A DNA stretch of 64,000 nucleotides. Source: Raffaelea ambrosiae (Eukaryota > Ascomycota > Sordariomycetes > Ophiostomatales > Ophiostomataceae). Made by a program: the position numbers and the translations under genes. The DNA is taken from contig PCDI01000015.1 of the NCBI GenBank assembly GCA_002778195.1, forward strand, positions 428,366-492,365. The letters run 5' to 3'. The notes beneath the pieces were generated by a model that worked only from the letters and a program-made list of their open reading frames with translations, did no database searches and was not told the origin of the DNA. Below, one piece after another: positions 46,929-57,492 of the stretch (its first letter is position 1; every line of letters begins with the position of its first letter).

Positions 46929-48318
46929 GTGGTATGAGATGTTGCCCAGGCCTGGAGACGATGACGATGTGATGACGGGGGGGGGGGGGGGGGGGGGGGT
47001 AGACCGTTTTTTTAGCCTTTCTGTTCTGTTGTATTTTCTCTTGCGTTCTCGGGTTCCTATCTGTTTGTTTTTTTACCTATGGGCATTGGGAGGCTTGGGT
47101 CCACAAGACTTGCGCGCACGCATGCGAAACTCGGGAGAAGGCGTTCTGGTGCTGGGACCTGCGAGGGTGTTTCTATTTTCTTCGTCTTGTTTTCTTTCCG
47201 TTGATCTGTAGGGCCTTGTTCGAAGAGTCGAATTCCCGACAACATTGACTTGTCAAGCATGCGTCTGGTTCTATGTGTTTTGTGTGTTTTGTGTGTTTAT
47301 ATAAGTGTTTATGCATTTCTCGTCATGCATGTTTTTAAAACATGATTTATTTGCTATCCTCCAATTTCCTTTCAGGAAGAACCTGTTTTGACGTATTTGC
47401 GTATTTGGTGGATTTTTCGGTCTCTATCAAATTACATCATGTCGAAAAGACGCAACGTCGAGATTAAGGTTAAAGAATGCTGTGTTGAGAGGTTGGAAGA
47501 AATGGGTTAGGGGAGATCGCAGGTATTCGCAACGCCGATTGCCGCAGCCTGGCACAGCCGCCTGCCAAGCACAGCAATAGGAGCTGTCCCACTGTCCAGC
47601 GCCTCGGATTCCCCACACTATGACCAACGAATACTATGTAACACACTGGAATGGCCAACCAGTCGTTCTTGCTTCTTTTTGTTCCCCCCGTATTCGTCCA
47701 TCCTAGCTACCGCGTACGAGCACTTGCTGCCGTGAATTGATTTCTTTTTATTCGTTTCTCCCCCACACTATTATTATTCGACTCCTTTTTCCTTGTTCTC
47801 ACTACGTGTTTCCAACTTTTCCACTTTCGCTTTCTTTTGCAGTTGCCGTTTACTTTTTTTGTATTTCCCCTTCTTCTTGCAGTTTGCAGACGTCTCTGGG
47901 AGGCAGGACTTTCCCTCTGATTTTCTGTATTTGGCTTCTTCTTTTTTTACACTTCTGTGTCCGTTCGTTGCAGCTGCCCCCCACGCGCAGCTCTTTTGCC
48001 GGGACCCCATGATCGCGAATCGCCCGTATCGATAGACTGCGGGTTCTCGACATTCTTGCGACACAGTTTGCCGAGCACCACACCTGCCTCCTACGACGAC
48101 GACGACGACGACTCTATCTGCACCTGCGAGAACCCTCCCACGCTCCTCGCGGATCCAACACATGCGGCCAGCCCATCCGACCACACGGAACGCGTGAAGG
48201 GGAGAAACTGGGAACCCCCCAACGTTTGAGGGAGGAGGGGGACTTTCGGTCTCTTTCTTTTTTTTTTTCGTTTTTTTCCCCCCTTATTTCCTTTCCCTTT
48301 TTCGTTCTCCCCTCAACC
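46929..48318. other. Spacer between ATG7 and the MFS transporter gene
   Basis: This 1.4-kb stretch holds the ATG7 3' UTR, including a G23 run (46977-46999), then an A/T-rich part, and the pyrimidine-rich leader of the MFS gene (47730-48318). A short GAC repeat (about 48096-48112) is present. No gene is supported. Confidence 0.5.
46977..46999. repeat. G23 homopolymer in the ATG7 3' region
   Basis: An uninterrupted run of 23 G begins 49 bp after the ATG7 stop codon. Its length may be uncertain in the assembly. Confidence 0.85.
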
Positions 48319-49935
48319 ATGCGGCCGTCCTCCTCTTCGCCGTCCTACATCCACATCCGCTGGCCTCTGCTCGGGCGCGTCTTCCGTGACCCGCGCAAGC
48401 CGCTCTCGGTCGACGAGTATGACGGCGTGCTCGTGGCGCTCGACCAGGCACATCTCTACAGCCACACGGCGCGCACAGGACGGACCGAGTACGAGAGCCT
48501 CGAGCAGGACGACGGCGAAGGAGGCGGTAGCACGGGCCGCCCCAGCACCGCCAGCCATGAGCGAAACAAGGACGTCTCGGCCGCCGACGAGGAAGAGGCG
48601 GCGGGCATGCTGCCGATGCAGGCGTGCGAGTACAGCATCGAGGGGCTGCGGCGGGCCGTCCGGAAAGACAGCCAGGGCCGGCCGACAGACTACGAACGTG
48701 GGTGAACCGGATCCTGTGTGTGTGTGTGTGTGTGTGTGTTGGTAGCTAACAAACGACAGTGCGCTCCAAACTGATCAACAAGGCCATCCAGGACATTGGC
48801 ATGGGCCGCTACAACTGGCAGCTGTTCTTCCTGTGCGGCTTCGGCTGGTTTGCCGACAAGTAAGTGCTGGTGCTTCTTTTTGTCTTTCCCTTTGAAATGT
48901 TGATGGCTGACCAGCCCTCCAGTTTGTGGATGCAGGTACGGAATGGAGCCAGCCCGCCGCTCTTTTCTCCCGAGGCCGACTCTAGCTAGTCTCTCATAGC
49001 TACTCCCACCTCTGTGCTCTCTCCTACCCGCCACGGGTCGCCTTTCAACTGAATGCTAACGTCTTCCTTCTTCTTCGTCTGCAGGGTGTCTCCCTCATTC
49101 TGCCTTCCCTGTCCGCCGAATTCGACGTGCCCGAAAAGCGAGTCCGGTACACGACCAGCGCCCTCTTCCTCGGCCTCTGCTTCGGCAGCTTCCTCTGGGG
49201 CATCGGCTCCGACATCCTGGGCCGCCGCATCGCCTTCAACTGCACGCTCCTGATTACCAGCGTCTTTGGCACCCTGGCCGCCTACGCCGGCAGCTGGCCC
49301 GCTGTCTGCACCCTCATTGCCGCGCTGGGCTTTGGCGTCGGCGGCAACCTGCCCGTGGACGGCGCCCTCTTTCTCGAGTTCCTGCCCGATGCCTCGAGCC
49401 ACCTGCTGACGCTGCTGTCGGCCTGGTGGCCCGTGGGCCAGCTCTGCTCCTCGCTGCTGGCCTGGTGGCAGATTGGCGGCGCCGACGACGCGGATGCCCC
49501 GGGATGGCGCCGCTTCGTCACCACCATTGGCCTGGTCACGTTTGCCATGTTTTGCATGCGCTTCTTCATGTTCCGCATGTTCGAGTCGCCCAAGTACCTG
49601 CTCTCGCAGGGTCGCCAGCCGGAAGCCGTGGCGGTCATCCACGGCCTGGCCTGGCGCAACGGAACCAAGACCTGGCTCACAGAGGAGATCCTCGACACGG
49701 TCGCCGCCGAGGACGACAAAGACGGCGACGAGGAAGGTGGTGACGGCGACGACGACGACGACGACGACATTGGCAACAACGAGAATAAGCGAGTCACGGC
49801 GGAAGGCCGGTCCAGTTTTGTCGGCTATCACTCGACCGAGGGCGACGACTACGACAGCGACCACGGCGAGGTGGAGGAGTTTCACCACCGCCTCACGGGC
49901 CACGGAGCGGGCGGCCGGTCGGGCTCGTCCTCTTC

Positions 49936-49969
<34 letters not shown>

Positions 49970-50752
49970 GGAGCAGGACATGGCCGAGGGTCCAAGGTTG
50001 TCCACCTGATCCGCGACCGCCTCCGGTCCTTCTCGGGCGAGCGTCTGCGGCCGCTGTTCCAGACGCGCCAGCTCGGCATGGCTACCGCGATCATCTGGTT
50101 TGTCTGGGCCACCATCGGCATGGGCTACCCGCTGTTCAATGCGTTCTTGCCGCAGTACCTGTCGCACGGCGAGAATGCGTCGTCGGGTGATGCAGGAGCA
50201 GCAGCAGCCGTGGCCATGGCCGTGCGGGCGTCTGCAGAAGCGGCAGGTGCTGCTGCCGCCGAAGGGGCGGCCCCTACCGCACCCACCAGCGTCACCTACC
50301 GCAACTACGCCATCACCAGCATGATGGGCGTGCCCGGCAGCCTGCTGGCGGCCTACACGGTCGACAGCCCCTCGCCGCTGCTGGGCCGCCGGGGCACGCT
50401 GGCCATCTCGACGCTGGTGTCAGCTGTGTTCCTGGTGTTCTTTGTGCTCTTTGGCCGCTCGCCCGGCTCGATGCTGGCCTTTTCGTGCATCGAGGCCTTC
50501 GCCCAGAACATCATGTACGGCGTGCTCTATGCCTTCACCCCCGAGATCTTCCCGGCCCCCGTGCGCGGCGCCGGCACGGGCGTGTCGAGCTTCCTGAACC
50601 GCATCACCGGCCTGGTGGCGCCCATCCTGGCGGCCAATCTTCCCGGCGACGGGGCCACGGCGCCGATCTATCTGTCGGCGGCGCTGATCCTGTCCGCCTT
50701 TTTTGGCATGGTGCTGATCCCGATCGAGACGCGGGGCCGGCAGCGGCTGTAA
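48319..50752 (+). CDS. Major facilitator superfamily transporter (sugar-transporter/SV2-like), with a 13-nt microexon
   Basis: Exons: 48319-48697, 48760-48859, 48923-48935, 49085-50752, giving 719 aa; phases agree. Exon 3 is 13 nt and encodes NLWMQ together with its neighbours, restoring GRYNWQLFFLCGFGWFADNLWMQGVSLILPSL, the typical first helix of this group. The N-terminal 120 residues are hydrophilic. MFS motif A-like sequence is seen as GSDILGRRIAF after helix 2, and GALFLEFLP lies in helix 4. A central loop (about 350-440) carries Asp/Glu and poly-Ala stretches (DDDDDDD, then AAAAAAAAAA). The second half has MATAIIWFVWATIGMGYPLFNAFLPQYL, SCIEAFAQNIMYGVLYAFTPEIFPAPVRGAGTGVSSFLNR and a final helix ending in ETRGRQRL. 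The substrate is unknown. Intron 1 carries a GT repeat (48715-48739). The gene is convergent with the J-protein gene. Confidence 0.92.
48715..48739. repeat. GT dinucleotide repeat in intron 1 of the MFS gene
   Basis: About 12 copies of GT/TG lie between the donor GTGGGT at 48698 and the branch-like GCTAAC at 48745, inside the 62-bp first intron of the transporter gene. Confidence 0.85.
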
Positions 50753-51409
50753 CAAGAGAAAGCCGCTTTCTCGTTCTCCTTTTGCGTATATATATACATA
50801 TATACACACACATATATGTCTGTGTGTGGACATGCGAGATCTCTCTTTCTGTCTTTCTCTCTCTCATGCTCGCATGGTCCATGCCTTCGCTTTCTTTTTC
50901 ATGTGTCAGTTCATGAACTAATTACTGGGTTGTACTTACTGGTTGGGGGCAGCATACTTGGAGGGGGGCATAGCTTCTTGTGCCTTTTGGTTTATTATCT
51001 TGGGACGGTCATACTTTTGAATCTGGGTTCTGTCTGTGGGTTGGTCCTTGCTTTTTACGGGTTGTTTCTTGGTCTTTCGGTCTCTGAGGCTCCACGTATA
51101 TTCTATATACGCAGTATTTTGCATTGGTTACGGGAGAAGGGCAAAACAAAACCTCTCCTGGGATATCATGTATCCATAGCAATTCATCCATGTCAGGGGA
51201 GCTGCTTGCCAGCCTCTTGGTTTTCTCTAAACCTAATCTGAACGAACATTGGTTTTTTTTATTCATGTTTCATCACAGCGATTCCCAACCTGAACGCCCA
51301 TGCCATGTTTGTAGTGGTGTTCTTGTACAGACGCACACCAGGGACAAAAGAAAAAACAATGCAACAACGCAACAACACACATGCCTCTCGAGACCTTCCC
51401 TCCCTCTTC
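50753..51409. other. Convergent 3' spacer
   Basis: The 657 bp between the MFS and J-protein stop codons presumably hold both 3' UTRs. A TATA/CA-rich run lies at 50788-50828. No other feature is visible. Confidence 0.55.
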
Positions 51410-52707
51410 TCAGCGCGTCCCCCGTGCGCCTGCCGGCGCATCCGTCCGCCGGCGCTGAATCGACCGCCCCACGGCGTCCCTGACCATGGGGTCAGCCCGG
51501 ATCGTGTTCTGCACCAGCCACTCCTGCACCTTGCCGCGCAGGTTCCGCAGCAGCGCGTCGTCCGTACCCGTCCCCGCGCCACCCTCGCCCCCCTGGTGCC
51601 CGCCGATAAAGGGAGCCATCTCCATCTCGACGAGCCGTGTCGCGTCGACATCCAGGCCCCGGGCGGTGCCCTCCAGCCGTTCCACGGCCGCGGCCAGATC
51701 GGCCGTCCCCCCCCGGCTGTCCCCCCCGCCCATCTCAATCTTCCCACGGCGCGTGTCCGCGCCCAGGAGCGGCCCGATCTGGGAGAAGCCGATAAAGGAG
51801 GTCAGGCTGATCGACCGCGCCAGGCGGATGGCCTGGAAGGGCAGGTAGGCGCCGTGGTGCGGGGCCAGGCGCGCCAGCACCGGGTTGACCAGCGACGTCA
51901 GCACGGCCGGGTGGTAGGGGCGGGTGACCGTGTGCAGCTCAAAGACGAGCACGCAGGCGAGCACGAGCCAGCGCTCGTACCGGCCCCACGTCAGGTAGCC
52001 CATGAGGCCCAGGACATAGAGCACGGCCGCCGTGCCGGCGTAGTAGGGCAGCAGGATGCCGACGCCGCGGGCGACAAAGTCGTAGATGGTGGTCAGCCGG
52101 ACGGAGGCGTGGCCGCCGCCGCCGCCGTCGGCGGCGGCGCCCCCCACCCACAGCACGGCATCGGGTCCAAAGCGGTCGTAGGCGAAGCGTCGCGCCGGGT
52201 CGAGCAGGGTGTCGGCGGCGGTCTTGAGGTGGACAAAGTAGGCATTGATGGCGTCGGCATGGGAGGCGGAGCCAGGCCCACTGCCACCACCGCCACTTCG
52301 AGACGCCTTGTCTGGATGGTGCAGGGCGGCGAGGCGGCGGAAGCGGGTCTTGATTTCGCGGTCGGAGGCGTCGAGGGGCACGCCGAGGTCGGTGTAGAAC
52401 GAGCCGGCACGGCGGAGGTCGTAGTCGGCCTCGTAGATGGTGTAGGCCAGATACAGGGCGACGACGAGCATGTGGATGCGGCGACGGTGTTCGGCGAAGC
52501 GCGGGGAGCCCGGCTGGGGTCGCGGGTCGCCGACGCGAATGGTCAGGGAGTAGTAGATGGACTGGGTCCAGCCGGTGACGAGCTAGAGAGAGAGAGAGAG
52601 AGAGAGAGAGACGAGGTTAGCAAAAAAAGGTTGTAGAGGTCAGGAGCCGAGGAAGGACCAACATTGGGCAGAAAGGTCCAGCCGACGAGGGACAGGAGAC
52701 CCGACAT
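51410..52707 (-). CDS. Membrane-anchored J-domain (DnaJ) protein, 405 aa
   Basis: Exons (minus): 52663-52707 and 51410-52582, phase 0; the acceptor sits directly after an AG/CT repeat. The N-terminus MSGLLSLVGWTFLPN joins to LVTGWTQSIYYSLTIRVGDP, a first membrane-associated segment; MLVVALYLAYTIYEADY is a second. The J domain follows (about residues 75-145): FYTDLGVPLDASDREIKTRFRRLAALHHPDK, with the HPD motif at about 104-106, a Gly/Ser insertion, then INAYFVHLKTAADTLLDPARRFAYDRFG. Two more hydrophobic segments come after it (GILLPYYAGTAAVLYVLGLMGYL and WLVLACVLVFELHTV). The layout suggests an ER or other endomembrane co-chaperone that recruits Hsp70; this location is inferred. The C-terminus has an acidic/Gly linker and a short helical region. 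Confidence 0.88.
52585..52611. repeat. AG/CT dinucleotide repeat at the intron 3' end of the J-protein gene
   Basis: About 13 copies of AG (CT on the coding strand) form the polypyrimidine tract immediately before the TAG acceptor of the J-protein gene. Confidence 0.85.
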
Positions 52708-53192
52708 GTTGGCTCTATGGTAGCTGTGTCGATCTATGTGAACATGCTTGACGAGGATGTGTAGTCCCGAAGGGGGGGAGGGGGGGGGAAGGAAAAAGAA
52801 AAAGAAAAAAAAGTCGAGAGAGAAATAGAAACGAGCGTAGCGAGGACCAAAAATTAATAGCCAAGTTCGTTGTCTGTTAGGCAAGCGATTCGAAAAGTGT
52901 CCCCTTTGGATGGAATGGCGGTGATTGGCTGGCGCGGGGCTTACAGTACAGCCTCGACCGTGCTGAGCCACTCGTCGCAACAGGGCACTAGCCTGGTGAA
53001 ACGCACTTGCCTGTTTGGGCGCTAAGGGAACTCGTCCTCTGCTCCTTCCATTCCTGTGATTTTTGTGAATCGATTCTGGCTGTTTTGTTCGTGCTTTTCT
53101 CCGTGCTTCTTTTGACTGAAGTTAACCCTATTCCGTTGCATCATAAAATCAAGTACACGTTTGTTCATACCTCCCCTTCCCCCTTCTTGTTA
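52708..53192. other. Spacer: J-protein promoter and 3' flank of the first regulator gene
   Basis: These 485 bp contain G- and A-rich runs close to the J-protein start (52771-52812) and no supported gene. Confidence 0.55.
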
Positions 53193-55330
53193 TCATGCCG
53201 CGAGAGCATAGCCGCCCAGCATCGTGTACACGTGCCAGGCACTCGTGTCTGGCTCCGTTCGCAATATGTCCGCCACCGCCTTGGACACCGCGATGCCGCC
53301 GTGCTCGGCAATGTACTCCAAGGTCGTGATGACCCATTCCCGCACGCGCTCGTCGCTCGAGATGCTGCCGGCAATGTGCAGCGGCTTGATCAGCGTGTAG
53401 CACTCCAGCTTCTGCATCGGCCCAAAGGGCAGGTGGTTGCCCGGCCGGGCGTTTGGCAACAGAAATTGCGGTGCCGAGTCGCAGATGGCCCGGCACATGT
53501 CCTCGACCACGGCGTCGCGCCAGGTGACTAGGCTGGATACGGCAACGTTGTCGTCGTCGTCGTCCTCTTCTTCCTCCGATCCGTCTGTGCCAGCGCCCGC
53601 CCAGGTGCGTGTCCGGCGCTGGCGCTGGCGCGGACCGGGCCACTGCCGGTTGTTGCCAATGTCGGATTCCATGTCGAGGCCAAAGCGAGCGGCGGCGGCC
53701 CTGACGTCCGGGTAGGCGCTGACCAGGTTGTGGGCTATCTGGCGGATGCCGATGCGCGTCATGCGGCTGACATTGCGCGTCTGTGCCATGAAGTGGTCTC
53801 CATACAGGTCATAGTACGGGTGCAAGAGAGACAGGGAGGGCGGTTCCGGGCTGGAAGAGGACGATGCTGATGTTGATGGAAATGCGGAAAGCACGGGCTC
53901 TCGCCCTGGTTGGTCTTCCTGTCCGCTCACCCATATGCGCGTGGTGTGCCAACCCGGCGGGAGGTTTTGGTCCAGGGCGTCAAGACGCTTCTCCATATCG
54001 GCAAGACGTTCCAATGCCTGTGTCGCCGTGATGGGCGGCGGTGATGAATGGGACGACGAGGAGGACGACGAAGAGGGGGAAGCAGATGGGCAAGCAAAGC
54101 AAGGGAACGACGATGGTGGAGATGTGGAGGAGGAGGAGGAAAAGGAGGAATGGACAGGGCCACCATAGTGGCGCCTCTTTGCCGCCTCTCGCATGTCGGC
54201 GCGCAGATTGACCAGGTCGGCGACGATTCCCGTGACGGTCCATTTGGGGTCGTTGTCGTGGAAGCGGCCCAGCGCTTTGCGAAAGGCAATCAGGGCCGGC
54301 GGAAAGCGGACGTCCGAGGTAGCACAGCTGATGATCAAGTTGGTGACCAGACGTGAGGCGAGTCGCTGTCCGACGTAGGTGTCTATGTTGCGTGTTCCGC
54401 GCAGGGACAGCAGGGACATGGCACCCCGGATGTGGCTCATCCATGCAGACACTTTGGTGTTTGTTTCAAGGCTTGAACAAGTAGTGGTGGTGGTGGTGGT
54501 GGTGGTGGTGGTGTCGTCCTCCGGGACAGGAAGAGGATACTGGCATGTCCGCATCCGCAGCTTCTCGTACAGGTCCAGAAGCAGTGCCGCCTGCAGCGTG
54601 GCGTCCGCGACGGCTGTTTCTGGCGAAGCGAGAGCGTTGCCAAGGCTGCGCAGGGCGACTAGGTAGCGCTCCCGCGCCAGCACGTACAGGGACGACGATG
54701 ACGTGTCATGGCCTGGCGGGACACGCTGCTGGAGAAGGAACGCGAGGCTGACAGCATCGACGCTGGCTGCCAGGGCCGGGCTGTCCCCGGTGGACTGCAG
54801 ATACAGTGTGGCGAGCACGTCATAGCTGCGCGTGAAGCCAAAAACATAGTGGGCAAAGAAGGCATCACGGGCCTGGACGTCCCAGGATACCTGGAGCCGC
54901 GGCACAGAGTCTCGAAAGGTGGTGACGGCAGTGGTAGTTCTGGTGCCCAAGTGTTTTTGCTGCTGTTGCTGCTGCTGCTGTTGCTGCTGCCGTCGCTGTT
55001 GGGCAGCATTCCCACGTGCAGCCTCCCGAGCGGCCACTTTGCGGCTTGTCGCCTGGGTTTCATCACGGAACACGGTCTGGTCGGGATCCCGGTAGCCCTC
55101 GCAGACAATATTGGCACGCCGGCACTGGCCACAGCCCTGCCTCTGGAGGTCACACTAGAGGAAGGGTAGGCGACAGGGTTGCAAAGTGCGCCCTTTGGTC
55201 AGCTTCCAACACGCCTGTAAATATGGGCTTGATTTCTGGCTGCAGCCTAGCAGGGATGGACCACACTCACCCGGAGCTTTCTTCTCCGGCAGGGTAGACA
55301 ATCCGGCGAGATCTTGCCTCGGTAGACCAT
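53193..55330 (-). CDS. Zn2Cys6 transcription factor, 673 aa (Fungal_trans_2/DUF3468-like)
   Basis: Exons (minus): 55271-55330 and 53193-55154, phase 0. The short first exon encodes MVYRGKISPDCLPCRRRKLR, which the intron separates from CDLQRQGCGQCRRANIVCEGYRD. The joined sequence gives a complete binuclear cluster: Cys11-x2-Cys14-x6-Cys21-x6-Cys28-x2-Cys31-x6-Cys38. A poly-Gln run (about residues 77-87) follows. The regulatory region begins with DAFFAHYVFGFTRSYDVL and has many helices; Ser/Pro-rich and poly-Thr stretches interrupt it (DDTTTTTTTTTT, SSFSSSSSTSPPSS). The overall pattern is that of DUF3468-type fungal regulators, which bind CGG half-sites in promoters. It is divergent from the short-chain dehydrogenase gene (695 bp between starts), a common arrangement for a local regulator and its target. 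Confidence 0.92.
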
Positions 55331-56025
55331 GGCGGGCGATGGGGAAAGCGCCAGAGAGAGAGGTTACGAAGAGCGTGTGGGTGAAACAGCGAGCCGAAAG
55401 CGAGCCAGCTCGAAATACAAAGCGAGAAGAGGATACAATGTGGAACGAAGGCCAAAACAGGTAGCTGAAGAGGAGTTGTAAGAAAGAAGAATCGGTTGGA
55501 CTGGGGCTTATTAGTAGCACCGATTTTGACTACGAGTAGTTAACGGGGCATAAAACTTGTACGACCGACCCGGCGGCACGGAATGCAACAGAGAGAGCTT
55601 TGGAAAGGGGCGTTTCTTTTCTTGGCAACAACACAGCAAGAAGCTGACTTGGAGAGCGGAAATAAATGATGATACTGCTCCTGGCCCGTGGCGCTGTTGA
55701 TGCCTACTCAAGTCCGACTCGCAGTTAACAACACGCGAAGACCGAATGGGCGCGAGTCGGTTCCACTTTTCGATGTACTGCGGAACGCTAGCCTCCTTAA
55801 GTTAGTGCGATACCTTATACCACTGGAAGCTCCTGAGCTTGTATGACGTCGTATTAGAGCTTGTGTGTTTGTATAAGTAGCTGTAACAGGCAGGTGTGCC
55901 ATGATGCTTCCCCAGACGTTCCAAGACAAACCATTCTTCATTTTTCTTTTCTTTTGCAACAGATCAAAAGAGCTTAGAGAGCTTAGTTCATTGCCAGTCA
56001 GCATTCCTGAGTTTTAAAAAAAAAA
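55331..56025. promoter_or_regulatory. Shared divergent promoter of Zn2Cys6 regulator 1 and the SDR gene
   Basis: The 695 bp between the two start codons serve both genes. An everted CCG-N3-CGG element occurs at 55565-55573 (CCGACCCGG), a plausible dimeric Zn2Cys6 site. The SDR start is preceded by an A-rich leader. No open frame here is supported. Confidence 0.45.
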
Positions 56026-57032
56026 ATGTCTTTCCCGTACCGGACCGCACTTCTGGTGGGTGCCACCTCCGGCATTGGCGCCGGTCTGGCGGATCGTCTG
56101 GTCGAGAGCGGCATCCATGTCGTTGCCGTGGGCCGTCGCCAGAATCGTCTTGATGCGTTTGTCGAGAAGCACGGCAAAGACAAGGCAAGCAGTGCTGTCT
56201 TTGACATGACCGACAAGGATGGGCTGCCAGCCTTTGTGAAGAAGTCAGTCCTGTCTATTCTGGGCTCCGTTCCTCTCCTTTCTGGTTATTATTTTTATTT
56301 TTACTTCATTCTTGTCTTGGATCTGTTCAGCTGCTTACACAACCAGGGTCACGATGGAACACCCTGACCTGGACTGCGTCTTCCTCAACGCCGGCATGCA
56401 GCGGCAGTACACGCTCGCCAGCCCCGCGGACGTCGACCTCGACGCCTTCCACCGCGAGGTCAACACCAACTTTACGTCGGTGGTCAACCTGACGATGGGC
56501 TTCCTGCCGCATCTGCAGGCCCAGAGCAGCAAGGGCAAGCCGACGGCGCTGGTCTACACGGGCACCAACCTCTGCCTCGTGCCGGCGAGCCCCATGCCGG
56601 CCTACAGCGCCTCCAAGGCCGCCCTCAACGCGTTTGTGTACTGTCTGCGGCAGCAGCTGGCCCCGACGCAGACCAAGGTCTTTGAGATCTGGCCACCGGC
56701 CGTTCAGAGTGAGTGCACGCACACACACACACACAAACAATCTTTCTCTCTGTGTGTCTTTTGTTTTTGTCTCCTTTGTTTTCACTTTTCCAAACTAACC
56801 CAACACAGCCGAGCTTCATGACTACTTTGGTGAAGAGCGTGGCCGCTCGTTTGGCATGCCCCTGAAGGCCTTTCTCGACGAGGTGATGCCCAATCTCTTG
56901 GCGGGCAAGGAAGAGATCATTGTCGGCACTTTGGGCTCGCCGGACCTCAAAGGCAAATTCCACGAGATGGTCGACCGGCGCAAGGAGCTCTTCGATAACC
57001 TGAACAAAGTATTCCAGACTCTCCAGAAGTAG
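56026..57032 (+). CDS. Short-chain dehydrogenase/reductase (SDR), 267 aa
   Basis: An NAD(P)-dependent oxidoreductase of unknown substrate. Exons: 56026-56243, 56347-56708, 56809-57032; phases 2 and 1 agree. The N-terminus MSFPYRTALLVGATSGIGAG holds the cofactor-binding GxxxGxG motif (GATSGIG), with GRRQNRLD at the end of strand 2, favouring NADP(H). Next come VFDMTD, LDCVFLNAG (NAG motif), the strand LVYTGTNLCLVPAS and the catalytic YSASKAA (Tyr-x3-Lys). After WPPAVQ the last exon gives TELHDYFGEERGRSFGMPLKAF. The usual catalytic Ser position in strand 5 reads TGTN, so a Thr or nearby residue may replace it. Length is typical of classical SDRs; it resembles bacterial DltE-like oxidoreductases. 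It is flanked on both sides by Zn2Cys6 regulators. Confidence 0.92.
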
Positions 57033-57277
57033 GAGTCTTGACTGGAGGACAAGGAAAGAAAGACCAAAAAAAACAAAGCATCCGTCGATCCAGTCTACCC
57101 TTCTTCATAGCCAACTGGGAAAATATTGGCATAGTATGTCATACAAAAACCACATAAATTGACGGAATATTCCATCCCCGTATACCTTGTTGTATGCCTT
57201 GCTTTCTGTCTCTTTATCGAGCAGACGCGTAGGGTAGAAATTAGTTTCCAAGTGCTTTCACCCCCATGCATTTCATT

Positions 57278-57455
57278 TCATTGAAAAAACAAACCAGACT
57301 CCTCAAAGCTCAGGTCCCATTGGGCCGCGAACATGCCCGAGAGCCACGGCTCGGCTGACAGGTCCAGGTAATAGCCTCCCAGACCCATCATCGCGTCAGC
57401 CATGGGCTCATCGACACCATAAGACGAGTCGACCGCACAGGGCGCGGGCGGCTGC

Positions 57456-57492
<37 letters not shown>

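Noticed and set aside
48986..50167. A 393-codon open frame antisense to the MFS gene
   Set aside because: Shadow frame over transmembrane coding sequence, with no start context or motif.
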